Shown: positions 35,215-44,092, counted from the stretch's first letter. The stretch: 64,000 bases of DNA from Bradyrhizobium sp. Gha (GCF_900113735.1 NZ_FOQM01000003.1:62001-126000), one strand, 5' to 3'. Notes: a model not told the origin generated them from the letters alone. Program-made: numbers and translations.

Positions 35215-36158
35215 GCTGCCGGCCCTCCCTTGATCGTGGTGGTGCGGACTCCCGACTTGCTCACCTGCATGCCGGCATGGAGGAACAGCAGCAATTCGGC
35301 GGCCGAACGGTCGGTTACATGCGTCGCGAACAGCCAGTCGAGCTTATTGGTCTCGGCGCGGATCTGGTCGCGATGCAGCGCCAGCCTCGTGGTGTAATCC
35401 AGCGCCCAGCTCTCGGCGCGGCCGGCGGTGATCATGCCAGCGCCTTCCGGCTCGACGAATTCGACGCGGCCGGAATAGGGAAACGATTCCTCGGCGGGAT
35501 CGACGACCTGCACCAGCGTGCCATGCGCGCCGGAGCCGGACAGGCCTGCGAGCGTCGTCCTGATCTCCGCGATGGGCGACCAGAAATCGGACAGCACGAT
35601 GGTCTCGGCCAGTGCCGCAGGCACGAAGGAGGGGGGCAGGCTCAGGCGATCGGCATCGTCATGCAGCATCGCCTGCGCCATCTTGTCGATGACGCTGCGG
35701 CTCGCGGTCGGCGCCATCAATCCGGGGATGCCGACGCGCTCGCCGCCCGCGACGAGCAGCTCGGCCAGCGCGAACGCGACGATCAGCGTGCGCTCCAGCT
35801 TGGATTCGCGCGCGGTCTTCGAGGCAAAGGCCATCGACGGCGAACGATCAGGCCAGATCCAGACCGTGTGCGAGGCCTCCCATTCGAGCTCGCGGACATA
35901 GAGATGGTCGTCACGCGCCGAGCGGCGCCAGTCGACATTCTGTGACGGCTCGCCCGACACGAAACGGCGGTATTGCCAGAAATTCTCGCCCGAGCCGGCG
36001 CGGCGCCGTCCGTGTAGACCGTGGATGACGTTGGCGGCGATGCGGCGGGCCTCGAGCACCAGACGCGGCAGCGAAGCGGCGAGCGTACGGCTTTCGCCAT
36101 CGGCACGTCGGATCGCGATGATCTCCTTTGCTGTGTGCCCGGTCTCCGCGGCCATCAA
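35211..36158 (-). CDS. DUF58 domain-containing protein
   Basis: A 315-residue protein of the DUF58 family: a linker with GLHGRRRAGSGENFWQYRRF and the family motif EPSQNVDWRRSARDDHLYVRELEWE, then a vWA-like domain (VWIWPDRSPSMAF carries D-x-S-x-S) and ETIVLSDFWSPI. DUF58 proteins partner MoxR AAA+ ATPases. Start ATG 36158 overlaps the MoxR stop by 4 bases and its stop overlaps the next start by 4, so three genes are translationally coupled. No membrane helix is visible, unlike longer DUF58 proteins, so it is probably cytosolic. Confidence 0.87.
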   Translation of the reverse strand: MMAAETGHTAKEIIAIRRADGESRTLAASLPRLVLEARRIAANVIHGLHGRRRAGSGENFWQYRRFVSGEPSQNVDWRRSARDDHLYVRELEWEASHTVWIWPDRSPSMAFASKTARESKLERTLIVAFALAELLVAGGERVGIPGLMAPTASRSVIDKMAQAMLHDDADRLSLPPSFVPAALAETIVLSDFWSPIAEIRTTLAGLSGSGAHGTLVQVVDPAEESFPYSGRVEFVEPEGAGMITAGRAESWALDYTTRLALHRDQIRAETNKLDWLFATHVTDRSAAELLLFLHAGMQVSKSGVRTTTIKGGPAA

Positions 36159-37153
36159 CCGATCCGAGTTTTCAATTGCTTGATGACGTCAGGAATCGTG
36201 CGGCCCTCGGCGCGTGCCTGGAACGTCAACGCCATGCGGTGCTTCAGCACGGGCTCGGCGAGGTCGAGCACGTCGTCGATCGAGGGCGCGAGACGCCCGT
36301 CGATCAGCGCCCGGGCGCGCACCGCCAGCATCAGGGATTGGCTGGCGCGCGGGCCGGGGCCCCACGCGATGAACTTGCCGGCCTCGCCGCTCTCGGCGCC
36401 CGGACGAGCCGAACGCACCAGCGAGAGAATGGCCTCGACCACGGAATCTCCGACCGGCAGGCGGCGCACCAGCCGCTGCGCGGATATCAGCGCGTCCGCA
36501 CTCATCGAGCCTTTCGCCAGCGTCTCCTCGGCGCCCGTCGTCTCGAACAGGATGCGCCGTTCGGCCTCCCGATCGGGATAATCGACGTCGATCTCCATCA
36601 GGAAGCGGTCGAGCTGCGCCTCGGGCAGCGGATAGGTGCCTTCCTGCTCCAGCGGGTTCTGCGTCGCGAGTACATGGAACGGCTTCGGCAGATCGTGGCG
36701 CGCGCCGGCAACGGTGATGTGCTGCTCCTGCATCGCCTGCAGCAGCGCCGACTGCGTGCGCGGGCTGGCGCGGTTGATCTCGTCGGCCATCAGCAACTGC
36801 GCGAACACCGGACCGGAGATGAAGCGGAACGAGCGCTTGCCCGCGGTGCTCTCATCCAGCACCTCGGCGCCGAGAATGTCCGACGGCATCAGATCGGGCG
36901 TGAACTGGATGCGCTTGGCGTCGAGGCCGAGTGTGACGCCGAGCGTCTCGACCAGTTTTGTCTTGGCAAGGCCGGGCACGCCGATCAGCAGTGCGTGGCC
37001 GCCGGACAGGATGGTGACCAGCGTGTTCTCGACCACACGATCCTGGCCGAAGATCACGGATCCGATCGCATCCTTCGCTGCGCGAATCTGCTCAGACACC
37101 TGCTCGGCCGACCGGACGACGCCGTCTTCGAGCTTCTCGACACTTTCCGCCAT
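36155..37153 (-). CDS. MoxR-family AAA+ ATPase
   Basis: A 332-residue ATPase. Walker A is GVPGLAKTK, Walker B LLMADEINRA, sensor FHVLATQNPLEQEGTYPLPEAQLDRF, and the C-terminal AAA lid follows. MoxR proteins act as chaperones that assemble or activate metal- or envelope-associated enzymes together with DUF58/vWA proteins. ATG 37153 is preceded by AAGGAG, the best ribosome site in the operon; the frame extends 11 codons upstream. First gene of a four-gene operon, divergent from the DUF1285 gene with a 326-base spacer. Confidence 0.9.
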   Translation of the reverse strand: MAESVEKLEDGVVRSAEQVSEQIRAAKDAIGSVIFGQDRVVENTLVTILSGGHALLIGVPGLAKTKLVETLGVTLGLDAKRIQFTPDLMPSDILGAEVLDESTAGKRSFRFISGPVFAQLLMADEINRASPRTQSALLQAMQEQHITVAGARHDLPKPFHVLATQNPLEQEGTYPLPEAQLDRFLMEIDVDYPDREAERRILFETTGAEETLAKGSMSADALISAQRLVRRLPVGDSVVEAILSLVRSARPGAESGEAGKFIAWGPGPRASQSLMLAVRARALIDGRLAPSIDDVLDLAEPVLKHRMALTFQARAEGRTIPDVIKQLKTRIG

Positions 37154-37479
37154 ACGCTCGCTCCTTAAGCCTGCCACGCGGCTCATCTGCGTCGCCAGAT
37201 GATCGCATCAATCCGCGTCATCAATTTCAGTCATGGGCCCTATGCTAGACTTGCAGGAAGGCCATGTATTCGTTGAATTAACCTATCCCCACCTTATCGG
37301 CTTCGGGCTATGTACGGCATCACGAAGTGGAGACCTCCCCCGAAGGCTGGCCGGGTGGAACCGTACAGTTACGGACACGTAGATGTACAAGGTAGATGTA
37401 CCAGTCAGACTTGTACCAGTCAGACTTGCACCAATCAGACTTGCACCAATCGTGCCAACGGACAGAGTCAGGGCAAACC
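37154..37479. other. 326-base divergent spacer between moxR and the DUF1285 gene
   Basis: No gene recognised. The half near the DUF1285 gene contains tandem 15-base repeats (37397-37456) and, before them, two copies of GTAGATGTAC separated by three bases (from 37380). The half near moxR has ordinary composition and must hold that operon's promoter. Confidence 0.5.
37397..37456 (+). repeat. four tandem 15-bp repeats in the leader of the DUF1285 gene
   Basis: Units TGTACCAGTCAGACT twice (37397-37411, 37412-37426), then TGCACCAATCAGACT (37427-37441) and a decayed TGCACCAATCGTGCC (37442-37456). The array ends 23 bases before ATG 37480. The unit is a multiple of three and stays open if read in frame. 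Confidence 0.85.
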
Positions 37480-38091
37480 ATGGCGAACCAAGGGCAGAGC
37501 GCCGATCGCGGTCTCGAGGGGCTGACTGCCGCCGCCAAAACTGCTGCCAATGCCGAAGGCGCCAAAAAGGGCCTGCCCCCGGTGCATCTGTGGAATCCGC
37601 CGTTTTGCGGCGATCTCGACATCCGAATCGCGTCCGATGGTACTTGGTTCTACATGGGCACGCCAATCGGGCGTCACGCGCTGGTGCGCCTGTTCTCGAC
37701 CATCCTGAAGCGCGAAGGCGACAAGCATTTCCTCGTCACGCCCGTGGAGAAGGTCGGCATTCGCGTCGACGACGCGCCGTTCATGGCGGTCGAGATGCGC
37801 AGAAGCGGCGAGGGGAGCCATCGCGTGCTGAGCTTTCGCACCAATGTGGACGATTGGGTCACCTGCGACGCCGCGCACCGGCTCCGCTTCGAGCAGGCCA
37901 AGGACGGCGGCCTGACGCCATATCTGCACGTCCGCGCCGATCTCTGGGCCAAGGTCACCCGGGCGCTCTATTACGATCTGGTTGACATGGGCGAGGAGCG
38001 GATGGTCGATGGCCAGCCGATGTTCGGCGTCGAATCATCGGGCGAGTTCTTCGCCATGGCCGATGCGGAGCAGGTGAGGGCCGCGCTTTGA
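37480..38091 (+). CDS. DUF1285 domain-containing protein
   Basis: A 203-residue protein; after a ~40-residue Ala/Lys-rich N-terminus the DUF1285 domain starts at PPVHLWNPPFCGDLDIRIASDGTWFYMGTPIGR and continues through RFSTILKREGDKHFLVTPVEKVGIRV and AALYYDLVDMGEE. Function unknown; the C-terminal half resembles a small barrel. ATG 37480 (MANQGQSA) is preferred; the frame can be extended 28 codons upstream through the tandem repeats. Its stop overlaps the TTG start of the Nudix gene, so the two are coupled. Confidence 0.85.
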   Translation: MANQGQSADRGLEGLTAAAKTAANAEGAKKGLPPVHLWNPPFCGDLDIRIASDGTWFYMGTPIGRHALVRLFSTILKREGDKHFLVTPVEKVGIRVDDAPFMAVEMRRSGEGSHRVLSFRTNVDDWVTCDAAHRLRFEQAKDGGLTPYLHVRADLWAKVTRALYYDLVDMGEERMVDGQPMFGVESSGEFFAMADAEQVRAAL

Positions 38092-38765
38092 ATTTGAACA
38101 AGCCTATCCCGACCAGCGAGCCTGTCGCGTTCCGCGCGGCCGAGTTCTTCGCCCGCTCCCGGGCCAGGCTCAGCTTCGACGTGCCGCCCGGGCTTTATGA
38201 TCCGAACATCATCCCGGCATCAGGCGATCCCGGCACCGACAAGATGCTGGAAATCGTCGCGCGCGAGCAGCCGGTCCGCCCCGCAGCCGTGCTGATCGCG
38301 GTGGTCGATCATCCCGAGCCGACCATCCTGCTGACGCAGCGCTCTGCGCATCTCAACGATCATGCCGGCCAGATCGCCTTTCCCGGCGGCAAGATCGACG
38401 CCACCGATTCCTCGCCGCTCGACGCCGCTTTGCGCGAGGCCGAGGAGGAGGTCGGGCTGTCCAGAGACTTCGTCGAGCCGATCGGATATCTCGATCTCTA
38501 CGGCACGGCGTTCGGATTCCGCATCCTGCCGACGGTCGCCCGTGTCAGGCCGGGCTTCGAGCTCGCCATCAACCATTCCGAGGTTGATGACGCATTCGAG
38601 GTGCCGCTATCCTTCCTGATGAATCCGGTCAACCATCAGGTGCACAGCAAGGAATTCCGCGGCATGGAGCGGTTTTACTACGCGATGCCGTTTGCGGAGC
38701 GCTACATCTGGGGCGCGACGGCCGGAATGCTGCGCGTGTTGTATGAGCGGATCTATTCGTCATGA
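38088..38765 (+). CDS. Nudix hydrolase, CoA diphosphatase type
   Basis: A 225-residue Nudix protein with both signatures of the CoA/NudL subgroup: LLTQRSAHLNDHAGQIAFPGG followed by a Nudix box ending REAEEEVGL (with a short insertion). It would cleave CoA or acyl-CoA to phosphopantetheine and 3',5'-ADP. The start is TTG 38088, which overlaps the TGA of the DUF1285 gene; a second TTG follows two codons later. The next gene overlaps by ATGA, so this is a tightly coupled operon. Confidence 0.85.
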   Translation: MNLNKPIPTSEPVAFRAAEFFARSRARLSFDVPPGLYDPNIIPASGDPGTDKMLEIVAREQPVRPAAVLIAVVDHPEPTILLTQRSAHLNDHAGQIAFPGGKIDATDSSPLDAALREAEEEVGLSRDFVEPIGYLDLYGTAFGFRILPTVARVRPGFELAINHSEVDDAFEVPLSFLMNPVNHQVHSKEFRGMERFYYAMPFAERYIWGATAGMLRVLYERIYSS

Positions 38766-39025
38766 TCCGGCCGGTTCTGACCGAGATCGGTATCTTCCTC
38801 ATCCCTTTTGCCGTCTATGCGCTGTTCCTGGCCGCCACCAGATCCGGCCTGTTCGTGCAATCGTCCTGGCCGATCACCATCGTCGCGCGCCTGATGCTGG
38901 CGGCGCTGCTGCTTGTGATCGCCGGGCTGGTTGGCTTTGCGCATTTCTCCGGCGCCGCGCCGAACTCCACCTACGTTCCCGCCCACATCGAGAACGGCAA
39001 GCTCGTGCCGGGCAGAAACAGATAA
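38762..39025 (+). CDS. DUF6111 small membrane protein
   Basis: An 87-residue protein with two hydrophobic segments (LTEIGIFLIPFAVYALFLAA and IVARLMLAALLLVIAGLVGF) and a short tail ending NGKLVPGRNR. It matches a small Rhizobiales family annotated DUF6111; function unknown. ATG 38762 overlaps the Nudix stop by four bases and the CCA enzyme starts 11 bases after its stop. Confidence 0.75.
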   Translation: MIRPVLTEIGIFLIPFAVYALFLAATRSGLFVQSSWPITIVARLMLAALLLVIAGLVGFAHFSGAAPNSTYVPAHIENGKLVPGRNR

Positions 39026-39035
39026 GGGCCGGGCG

Positions 39036-40289
39036 ATGAGCGCAGAGTCCATACTCGCTGGCGCGCCGTGGCTGACCGCAGGCGGGACGGCACGCGTCCT
39101 GCAACTGCTCAACGCCGATGGCGAGGAAGCGCGCGTGGTCGGCGGCACCGTCCGCAACGCGCTGCTCGGCCTGCCGCCTGGTGACGCGGATATCGCGACC
39201 ACGGCGCTGCCCGAGGAGGTGGTGCGCCGCGCGAAAAGCGCAGGAATCAAGAGCGTGCCGACCGGGATCGAGCACGGCACCATCACCCTGGTCATCGACG
39301 GCACGCCCTACGAAGTCACCACGCTGCGCGAGGACACCGAGACGTTCGGCCGCAAGGCCAAGGTCGTGTTCGGCCGCGACTGGGTCAAGGACGCCGAGCG
39401 GCGCGATTTCACCATGAACGGCCTGTCGGTCGACGCTGACGGCGTCGTCTACGACTATGTCGGCGGCATCGCGGACGCCAAAGCGCGGCGCGTGCGCTTC
39501 ATCGGCGCGCCCGACCAGCGCATCGCCGAGGATTATTTGCGCATCCTGCGCTTCTTCCGCATCCATGCCGCCTTTGGCGCCGGCGAGCCCGATCGCGACG
39601 GCACGCTCGCCTGCATCCGCGGCCGTGCCGGCCTTGCGACCCTCTCGGCCGAACGCGTGCGCATGGAGATTCTGAAATTGCTGGTGACGCCAGGCGCATC
39701 GGCGGCCGCGCTTGCCATGGCCGATGCCGGCCTGCTGCAAGCGATGATCGGTGGTGTCGCCTATACCGGGCCGCTGACCGCGATGATCGCGATCGAGCGC
39801 GCGCTCGATCTTGCGCCAAGCAGCACGCGCCGTCTCGCGGCGCTCACGGTCGCGGTCACCGAAGACGCCAGGCGTGTCGCGACGCGCTTGCGGCTCTCCA
39901 ATGCCGAAGCCAAGGCGCTGGATTCGATGGGCCATCGCTGGTGGCGATTCGCCGCCATGGACGAGGCGCGTGCACGGCGGCTGCTCTACCGGCTCGGCGC
40001 CGAGCGCTATCACGATCGCGTGTTGCTGGCCTGGGCGAGGGCCGGCGGCGAAGTCACCGCCTCGCACTGGCGCGCGCTCGCCGAGCTGCCGCTGCGCTGG
40101 ACCGCGCCGAAATTTCCGCTTCGCGCCGCCGACTTCATCGCGCGCGGACTGGCGGAAGGACCCGCGCTCGGACATGTGTTGACACTTGCCGAGGACGCTT
40201 GGCTCGCGGCCGATTTTCCACTAGAGGAAGCCGCACTCGCTGCCATCGCCGATCAAGCCACAGCACGCGCCACTCGCGAGAAAAATTGA
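39036..40289 (+). CDS. cca: CCA tRNA nucleotidyltransferase (CCA-adding enzyme)
   Basis: A 417-residue class II nucleotidyltransferase that adds the 3'-terminal CCA to tRNA from CTP and ATP. The head domain has VVGGTVRNALLG, the catalytic DADIATTA (DxD) and RRDFTMNGLSVD; the body and tail helices follow with DQRIAEDYLRILRFFR. The usual Asp of GGxVRD is Asn in this protein (VRN), as in several alphaproteobacterial members. ATG 39036 has AAGGGCCGGG before it; the frame is open 35 codons further upstream. The next gene's TTG overlaps the stop. No tRNA lies nearby. Confidence 0.88.
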   Translation: MSAESILAGAPWLTAGGTARVLQLLNADGEEARVVGGTVRNALLGLPPGDADIATTALPEEVVRRAKSAGIKSVPTGIEHGTITLVIDGTPYEVTTLREDTETFGRKAKVVFGRDWVKDAERRDFTMNGLSVDADGVVYDYVGGIADAKARRVRFIGAPDQRIAEDYLRILRFFRIHAAFGAGEPDRDGTLACIRGRAGLATLSAERVRMEILKLLVTPGASAAALAMADAGLLQAMIGGVAYTGPLTAMIAIERALDLAPSSTRRLAALTVAVTEDARRVATRLRLSNAEAKALDSMGHRWWRFAAMDEARARRLLYRLGAERYHDRVLLAWARAGGEVTASHWRALAELPLRWTAPKFPLRAADFIARGLAEGPALGHVLTLAEDAWLAADFPLEEAALAAIADQATARATREKN

Positions 40290-41056
40290 CCATCGTCTCA
40301 GGCTTCGCCGACATCTCGATTTTCCAGCTGCTGCTGGTCGCGATGATGGCGTTGTTTGCTTCGATCATCGGTGGTCTTGCCGGCTACGGCACCGGCGCGT
40401 TGATGCCGCTGGTGCTGGTGCCGCTGGTCGGCGCCGAACCGGTGGTGCCGATCATCGCGATCTCTGCGCTGTTCACCAATTCCAGCCGCGCCGTCGCCTA
40501 TATCAGCTACGCCGACCGCCGCCGTGCAGCTGTCGTGCTGGCCTGTGCCGCGCTCACGACCGCGCTCGGTGCCTACGGCTACACGCGTCTCACCAATGCC
40601 GGAGCCGCGCTGGTGATCGGCGCCATGCTGATCCTGAGCGTGCCGCTGCGCCGCGTGCTGCGGCGGCGCCAGGTCAAGATCGGCGACACCGGCCTGGCGG
40701 CTGGCTCGGTCGGCTATGGCGTGCTGGTCGGCGGCACGTCGGGCTCGGGCGTGATCCTGCTCTCGCTGCTGATGGCCGCGGGCCTCGAAGGCGCGGCCGT
40801 GATCGCAACCGATGCGATGATCTCGCTCGGGACGGGTTTGATCAAGATCTCGGTGTTCGGCCTCGCCGGCGCCGTCACCGCGCAGGTGCTCGCCTTCGCG
40901 CTCCTGATCGGCGGCATCGCCATCCCCGGCGCATTCCTGGCCAGGGCCTTCGTCGAGCGGATGCCGGTGCATATCCACACGGCGATCCTCGATGTTGCCG
41001 TGATCACCGGCGGCCTGGTGATGGTCTCGGCCGCGGCGAGGCAGCTGGTCGGGTAG
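40286..41056 (+). CDS. TauE/SafE-family sulfite or sulfur-compound exporter
   Basis: A 256-residue protein of seven to eight membrane helices with the internal duplication of the family; the first repeat begins FASIIGGLAGYGTGALMPLVLV and the second AAGSVGYGVLVGGTSGSGVIL. Such proteins move sulfite, sulfoacetate or other anions. The start is TTG 40286, overlapping the TGA of cca (TTGA), because no ATG gives the full first helix. It is the last gene of the DUF1285-Nudix-DUF6111-cca unit. Substrate unknown. Confidence 0.82.
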   Translation: MTIVSGFADISIFQLLLVAMMALFASIIGGLAGYGTGALMPLVLVPLVGAEPVVPIIAISALFTNSSRAVAYISYADRRRAAVVLACAALTTALGAYGYTRLTNAGAALVIGAMLILSVPLRRVLRRRQVKIGDTGLAAGSVGYGVLVGGTSGSGVILLSLLMAAGLEGAAVIATDAMISLGTGLIKISVFGLAGAVTAQVLAFALLIGGIAIPGAFLARAFVERMPVHIHTAILDVAVITGGLVMVSAAARQLVG

Positions 41057-41204
41057 CTGACACTGGCCCGATGGTCATGGCGGCGGAACCGCGGATCGAA
41101 TCTCGTTCCTGGGATGTCGAAATCACGTAGCGCAATCCGCGCGAGGCGCTTACAGCACATGACTGACCTCGCCTTGTCTCGTTCGCCAAGCTATCAGCTG
41201 ACAC

Positions 41205-42530
41205 ATGTCCAAAATGCTCGACTACCGCCGCCTTCGCTTTATCCGGGTCGTTTCGGTTCGCTGGCGCAGGCGTCTGACCTTTCTGCTCGGCGGACTCGCG
41301 GTCGGCGCCTCAGCCGTCGCTCTGGCCAAGCTCGCCGACTGGGCGCAGCAGGCATTCGCGTTGCTGCTGTCGGAATCGCGATATGCCGCCCTGATGGTGA
41401 CGCCCCTGGGGTTTGCGCTGTCCGTCTACCTCACCATCAGCTTCTTTCCGAATTCGCAAGGCAGCGGCATCCCGCAGGCGATCGCCGCCCGTCAGCTCAC
41501 CGAGCACGCGGCGCGCGAGAGGCTCGTCTCCATCCGCATCGCCATCGGAAAGGTGTTGCTGACGCTGCTCGGGCTGCTTTGCGGCGCTTCGGCAGGCCGG
41601 GAGGGGCCGACCGTGCAGGTCGGTGCGTCCGTCATGTTCGCGCTCGGCCGCATGTCGCCACGCCGCCAGCCCGGCCTGATCCTCGCCGGCGCCGCGGCGG
41701 GTGTTGCAGCCGCATTCAACACGCCGTTGGCCGGCATCGTGTTCGGCATCGAGGAGATGAGCCGAGCCTATGAGACCCGGACGAGCAGCCTGGTCATCGG
41801 CGCCGTGATAGCGGCGGGCCTGACCTCGCTGGCTCTGGTCGGAAACTACGATTATTTCGGCAGCAGCTCGACGATGCTGCGCAACGGCACCGACTGGCTT
41901 GCGGTGCCGTTGTGCGGCATCGCCGGTGGACTGGCCGGCGGCGCCTTCAGCAGGCTCCTCATCGAGGTCGCGCGCGGGCTGCCCGGCCGGCTGGGGCCAT
42001 TGACCAAGCAATATCCTCTGCCGTTTGCCGCGATCTGCGGACTTGGGGTTGCCCTTTGCGGCCTGGCCTCGGGCGATATGGTCTACGGCACCGGATATGC
42101 GCAAGTGAAGTCGGCCCTGGAGACCGGCAGTCCGCTTCCCCAGGATTTCGGCGTGTTGAAGCTCGCTGCAACCGCGCTATCAGCGATCAGCGGCATCCCC
42201 GGCGGAATCTTCTCGCCATCGCTTGCCGTCGGCGCCGGCATCGGCACGAACGTCGCGGATCTGTTTTCGGGCGCTCCGCTCGGCGCGTTCATGCTGCTTG
42301 GGATGGTTTCCTATTTTGCCGGCGTCGTGCAGGCTCCCATCACCGCTTTCGTCATCGTGACCGAGATGACCGACAATCACGCCATGGTCGTGCCGCTGAT
42401 GGCCGCCGCGCTGATCGCCCAGGCGACATCGCGCCTGCTGTGTCCCGAAGGAATCTACCACGCGCTGGCCAAGGGCTTCCTGGCTGCGCACACGGCAGAA
42501 GCACCTGCGCAGCGATCGCCTTCGACCTGA
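41205..42530 (+). CDS. ClC-family chloride channel or transporter
   Basis: A 441-residue membrane protein with all three ClC anion-pore signatures: GSGIP at 86-90, GREGP at 131-135 (gating Glu133) and GIPGGIFSP near 325-333. A C-terminal CBS domain is absent, as in bacterial antiporters of this length. It exchanges Cl- (or F-/NO3-) for protons or conducts Cl- passively; the Glu203-equivalent, needed for antiport, cannot be placed with certainty. ATG 41205 is followed by MLDY at 41214. Monocistronic; start of the region that looks accessory. Confidence 0.88.
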   Translation: MSKMLDYRRLRFIRVVSVRWRRRLTFLLGGLAVGASAVALAKLADWAQQAFALLLSESRYAALMVTPLGFALSVYLTISFFPNSQGSGIPQAIAARQLTEHAARERLVSIRIAIGKVLLTLLGLLCGASAGREGPTVQVGASVMFALGRMSPRRQPGLILAGAAAGVAAAFNTPLAGIVFGIEEMSRAYETRTSSLVIGAVIAAGLTSLALVGNYDYFGSSSTMLRNGTDWLAVPLCGIAGGLAGGAFSRLLIEVARGLPGRLGPLTKQYPLPFAAICGLGVALCGLASGDMVYGTGYAQVKSALETGSPLPQDFGVLKLAATALSAISGIPGGIFSPSLAVGAGIGTNVADLFSGAPLGAFMLLGMVSYFAGVVQAPITAFVIVTEMTDNHAMVVPLMAAALIAQATSRLLCPEGIYHALAKGFLAAHTAEAPAQRSPST

Positions 42531-42673
42531 ACGCTGCGAAACGTCAGAGCGATGAGGCTGTGAGCTGCGTCGCTCGCATCCGTCGAGTCCGTCGGCCCCG
42601 CATGTTCGCTGCTCCAGAACGGCTAGGCCGTCCTGCGTTCATCGACGCTTGGCTCGTTGCTTGTCGGCGCCGT

Positions 42674-43552
42674 TCAAGGGTTCGGAGGCGCTTGCATGTC
42701 GTGCCCTGGGCTGAAGCCGGATGCCCCCGGCTGACCGGAGGGCGGACTTGAAGTTGCCGCCTGCGTTTCGTGTCCCGGGCTGAAGCCGGATGCCCCCGGC
42801 TGCCCGGAGGGCGCGCTTGAAGTTGCCGCCTGCATTTCGTGTCCCGGGCTGAAGCCGGATGCCGCCGGCTGCCCGGAAGGCGCGCCTGAAGTTGTGGCCT
42901 GCATTTGGTGCCCCGGGCTGAAGCCGGATGCCCCCGGCTGCCCGGAAGGCGCGCCTGAAGTTGCGGCCTGCATTTGGTGCCCCGGGCTGAAGCCGGATGC
43001 CCCCGGATGCCCGGAAGGCGCGCTTGAAGTTGCCGCCTGCATTTGGTGCCCTGGGCTGAAACCGGATGCGCCGGGATGCCCGGCATGGTTTGACGAACCA
43101 TGATGCCCGGCATGTGAGTGCGGGCTCGAAAACACCGCTGAAAACGCCGCCTGTATCGCGTGTCCTAGGTGTCCTGGGCTAAGGCTCGACGCGCCATGAT
43201 TCGTTCCATGCGCGTGCGGGCTCGACAACGCGGCTTGCATCGCGTGCCCCGGAGCTGATGCCGAACTGCCGTGGCCGACACCTCCTGCGCCTCCTACGCC
43301 GCCATGCCCTGCACCCACGCCGCCGCCATGTCCCCCACCCATACCAGATGCACCAACGCCGGCTCCTACTCCGGCACCTCCTCCAACTCCGCCTCCAGCG
43401 CCACCAGCGCCGCCACCGCCACCGCCACCGCCGCCGCCAGCACCGCCTCCGCCGCCACCGCCACCGCCGCCGCCAGCGAGCAGCGGTCCAGACGTTGCGA
43501 TCAACAATGCGGGTATGGCGGTTACTGCAAGCAGCTTGGCTAGCTTCGTCAC
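42674..43552 (-). CDS. secreted Gly/His-rich repeat protein
   Basis: A 292-residue protein with a signal peptide (MTKLAKLLAVTAIPALLIATS), a poly-Gly region (about 27-98) interrupted by Ala, Val and His, and a C-terminal half made of 23-residue repeats of the pattern GASGFSPGHxMQAATSxAPSG, preceded by diverged copies with PHAHG and SHAGHHG. His recurs at fixed positions, so metal binding is possible. The start is GTG 43552 with GGAG 9 bases before. Low complexity makes homology calls unreliable; the conserved signal peptide and repeat frame show it is coding. It is adjacent to the copper operon on the other strand. Confidence 0.72.
   Translation of the reverse strand: MTKLAKLLAVTAIPALLIATSGPLLAGGGGGGGGGGGAGGGGGGGGGGAGGAGGGVGGGAGVGAGVGASGMGGGHGGGVGAGHGGVGGAGGVGHGSSASAPGHAMQAALSSPHAHGTNHGASSLSPGHLGHAIQAAFSAVFSSPHSHAGHHGSSNHAGHPGASGFSPGHQMQAATSSAPSGHPGASGFSPGHQMQAATSGAPSGQPGASGFSPGHQMQATTSGAPSGQPAASGFSPGHEMQAATSSAPSGQPGASGFSPGHETQAATSSPPSGQPGASGFSPGHDMQAPPNP
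42677..43072 (-). repeat. 69-bp tandem repeats inside the Gly/His-rich gene
   Basis: Five full units plus a 17-codon partial unit, each encoding 23 residues; neighbouring units differ at few bases. On the plus strand the core GGGCTGAAGCCGGATG recurs every 69 bases (for example near 42708, 42777 and 42846). The frame is preserved in all copies. Not a CRISPR array: there are no spacers. Confidence 0.92.
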
Positions 43553-44092
43553 GATGATCTCCTTGTCGCTTTCGCGCGCGCGCCGCGCGGCTCACCCAGG
43601 GCAACACAACGGGGTTCGACGACGGTTCAAAGTCGAGCGCTCGACCGAACGTTCCGCACAAAATGCGATTGAATAAGGCGAACAGGCGCGCACGCCATTT
43701 TCTGATGCGGACTGTTACCTGAACGGCACATCTTCCACTCCGTTCAAGCGAGCTCGTGGCCTTGCTCTTCTCTGGCGAGCATTCTGCACAGCAGCAACAG
43801 GCGGCGAGAGATGCCCGCAGGTACCTCGCAACCGTGCGCGGGCCCGTGGTTTGTTTTTGGCCCATGGCTGCGCTTCGCGGAGATGGCCGCAGCGTCTGTT
43901 CTTCCCGCTGCCCGCTCAAATCCTCCTGGGAGGAGTATCGTCGGTCAGTCGCCTCCATTCGAAGCGACGGTCGACACGCGCATGGGTGCACCTGAGCAGG
44001 TGCCGGCAAGCGTGGTGCAGCTACCGCGCGGCTGATCGGTATCGACACTCCGTGTTCCGAGATGCTAATAGCGCGATCAAGGGGGGGACAGC
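43553..44092. other. 540-base spacer between the Gly/His-rich gene and the DUF2946-like gene
   Basis: No convincing gene. Open frames exist on both strands but have no ribosome sites and unlike composition. It must hold two divergent promoters. A small hairpin CTCCT-GGG-AGGAG occurs at 43923-43935, and GGGGGGG just before the GTG at 44093 is the likely ribosome site of the next gene. Confidence 0.5.

Noticed and set aside
42677..43072. Tandem repeats considered as a CRISPR array
   Set aside because: Units are 69 bp head to tail with no spacers, all in one reading frame of a secreted protein.
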